A DNA stretch of 64,000 nucleotides from Salinisphaera sp. LB1. GTDB taxonomy: Bacteria > Pseudomonadota > Gammaproteobacteria > Nevskiales > Salinisphaeraceae. Both the position numbers and the translations under genes were made by a program. Positions 62,632 through 64,000 of this stretch are shown one piece after another. The first letter of the stretch is position 1. Each line of letters begins with the position of its first letter. The notes below the pieces were generated by a model that did not search any database, was not told the DNA's origin, and was given only the letters and a program-made list of their open reading frames with translations. The stretch is taken from positions 3,726,501-3,790,500 of the forward strand of contig NZ_CP029488.1 in assembly GCF_003177035.1 (NCBI RefSeq), given 5' to 3'.

Positions 62632-63531
62632 ATGAGTTCGCGACATTTCCTCAGCCTGGACGACCTGGGCAGTGCCGGTATCGAAGATCTGATCGAACGC
62701 GCCATCGAGCGCAAGCGCCACGCGCTGTCCGATCGCCCGCTGATCGGCAAAAGTCTGGCAATGGTGTTCGAAAAGGCGTCCACCCGTACCCGCGTTTCGT
62801 TCGAGGCGGCCATGACACGGCTCGGCGGCCACGCGATCTTCCTGTCGCCGGGCGATACCCAGATCGGGCGCGGCGAACCGGTAGAAGATACCGCACGCGT
62901 GCTGTCGGGCATGTGCGACGCCATCATGATCCGCAACCATTCACATGCGGTGCTGGAACAGTTCGCTGCCTATTCCAAGGTCCCGGTAATCAACGGCCTG
63001 ACCGATCGCCTGCATCCCTGTCAATTGCTGGCCGACCTGCAGACCTACGTCGAGCATCGCGGCTCGATCCGCGGCGCGAAGGTGGCCTGGATCGGCGATG
63101 GCAACAACATGTGCCACTCGTATATCAACGCCGCCCGCCTGATGGGTTTCTCGCTACGCATCGCGTCCCCCGAAGGCTATCGTCCAGACGCGCTCATGCT
63201 GCGTGATGCGGGCGCGGCGGTAACGGTGTGCGAACAGGCGCAGGAAGCGGTGGACGGCGCCAATCTCGTGGTCACGGACGTCTGGGCCAGCATGGGCGAC
63301 GAAGACAATCGCGAAACCCGTCTCGCGGACTTCGCCAACTATCAGGTCAATCGCGCGCTCATGAGCTGGGCCGCGGATGATGCCCTGTTCATGCATTGCC
63401 TGCCCGCCCACCGCGGTGAGGAAGTCAGCGCCGAAGTGATCGACGGGCCCGCAAGCGTGGTCTGGGACGAGGCAGAAAACCGCCTGCATGCCCAGACGGC
63501 ACTGCTGCTCAAATTGCTCGACGCCGCGTAG
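62632..63531 (+). CDS. argF: Ornithine carbamoyltransferase
   Basis: Joins carbamoyl phosphate and ornithine to citrulline in arginine synthesis. The 299 residues contain [12 protein letters not shown] (carbamoyl-phosphate site), [18 protein letters not shown] and [12 protein letters not shown]. It uses CarAB product; no other arg gene is adjacent. Confidence 0.96.
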   Translation: MSSRHFLSLDDLGSAGIEDLIERAIERKRHALSDRPLIGKSLAMVFEKASTRTRVSFEAAMTRLGGHAIFLSPGDTQIGRGEPVEDTARVLSGMCDAIMIRNHSHAVLEQFAAYSKVPVINGLTDRLHPCQLLADLQTYVEHRGSIRGAKVAWIGDGNNMCHSYINAARLMGFSLRIASPEGYRPDALMLRDAGAAVTVCEQAQEAVDGANLVVTDVWASMGDEDNRETRLADFANYQVNRALMSWAADDALFMHCLPAHRGEEVSAEVIDGPASVVWDEAENRLHAQTALLLKLLDAA

Positions 63532-63593
63532 CGCGCACGCCGCCCGGGCGGAGAATTTCGAGGCCTGCGCCGGGCCGGCTGGCGGCGCCCGGA

Positions 63594-64000
63594 TCAGACG
63601 TCGGGCACCGCCAGCACCAACGAGTAATCGCCCGTGCCGTACTCGAAGTGTTCCGCCTCGCGCAGCCCGGCACGCGCCAGCAGGGACGCGATGTCGTCGC
63701 GCGAGAACTTGCGGCTGATTTCAGTGAGAATCGACTCCCCGGCGGCCATGTCGAAGCCCCGGCCAAGCGCCTCCAGATGCACCCGGTGCGGCTGTTCGGC
63801 GATCAGCCGCATCTCGATCCGCGACAACGGCCGGTTGAACACGGCCTGGTGCCGATAGAGATCCGGCGATATATCACCGTCCAGCGTCCGGTTGAGGACG
63901 TTGAGGACGTTCTTGTTGAACGCCGCCGTGTAACCGGCGGCATCGTCGTACGCCGCCTCGAGCACAGCGACGTCCTTGACCCGATCCAGGCCGATCAGCA
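63594..64000 (-). CDS. egtD: L-histidine N-alpha-methyltransferase EgtD (C-terminal part)
   Basis: Trimethylates histidine to hercynine, the first step of ergothioneine synthesis. Only the last 134 codons are in the window; the gene continues past 64000. The visible part (LEAAYDDAAGYTAAFNKN, DGDISPDLYRHQAVFN and ESILTEISRKFS) matches EgtD. An egtB would be expected next to it outside the window. Convergent with argF; 62 bases between them hold no clear terminator. Confidence 0.9.
   Translation of the reverse strand, partial: LIGLDRVKDVAVLEAAYDDAAGYTAAFNKNVLNVLNRTLDGDISPDLYRHQAVFNRPLSRIEMRLIAEQPHRVHLEALGRGFDMAAGESILTEISRKFSRDDIASLLARAGLREAEHFEYGTGDYSLVLAVPDV

Overview
The window is a GC-rich chromosomal stretch from a halotolerant or halophilic gammaproteobacterium. 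It carries a complete ectoine operon (ectABC), a NhaP2-type cation/proton antiporter, a sodium-coupled NSS transporter, and gammaproteobacterial housekeeping blocks (metY-rimP-nusA-infB-rbfA-truB-rpsO-pnp; dnaJ-dapB-carAB; rlmE-ftsH-folP-glmM-tpiA-secG-tRNA-Leu). This fits something like Salinisphaera, but the genus is inferred from gene content only. Both edges cut genes: smc at the left and egtD at the right.

Layout. 1-5.3 kb: smc (partial), queF, a glycine-zipper lipoprotein, cysZ, dksA, phaR. 5.3-5.4 kb: a well-formed unannotated small RNA with its own promoter, an exposed anti-Shine-Dalgarno stretch and a terminator. 5.5-14.6 kb (minus): the translation/RNA operon from initiator tRNA to PNPase, with recognisable promoters and terminators. 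14.6-16.2 kb: a gene-free repeat island with a 377-bp tandem duplication and two kinds of inverted-repeat-bounded elements. 16.2-23.5 kb: tRNA-Leu, secG, tpiA, glmM, folP, ftsH, rlmE, yhbY, greA. 23.6-31.4 kb: bioA, ubiA, gshA, queH, a small membrane protein and ectABC, lying between greA and carB, which are near neighbours in many relatives. 31.5-37.4 kb: carB, an inserted GxxExxY gene, carA, dapB. 37.4-41.4 kb: dnaJ, dnaK, grpE with sigma-32-like promoters. 41.6-47.5 kb: nadK, recN, bamE, rnfH, an NSS transporter, smpB. 47.5-49.4 kb: an IS200/IS605 element with a broken tnpA and an intact RuvC-type tnpB, inserted between smpB and the tmRNA gene. 49.4-64 kb: ssrA, a TauE-type permease, nhaP2, a DUF1249 protein, ppsR/ppsA, sseA, a metallo-beta-lactamase-fold protein, a GGDEF/EAL protein, a MoCF-domain protein, grxD, sodA, argF, egtD (partial).

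How the genes work together. Most of the window is core information processing, cell-envelope and biosynthetic machinery. The adaptive layer is osmotic (ectABC, nhaP2, NSS transporter) and redox (gshA, grxD, sodA, egtD, a rhodanese). The parts that most need follow-up are the 5.35-kb sRNA, the ectA gene without a normal start codon, the GxxExxY insertion that appears to have rewritten the end of carA, the repeat family linking 15.3, 34.7, 35.2 and 58.5 kb, and the TnpB element beside ssrA.
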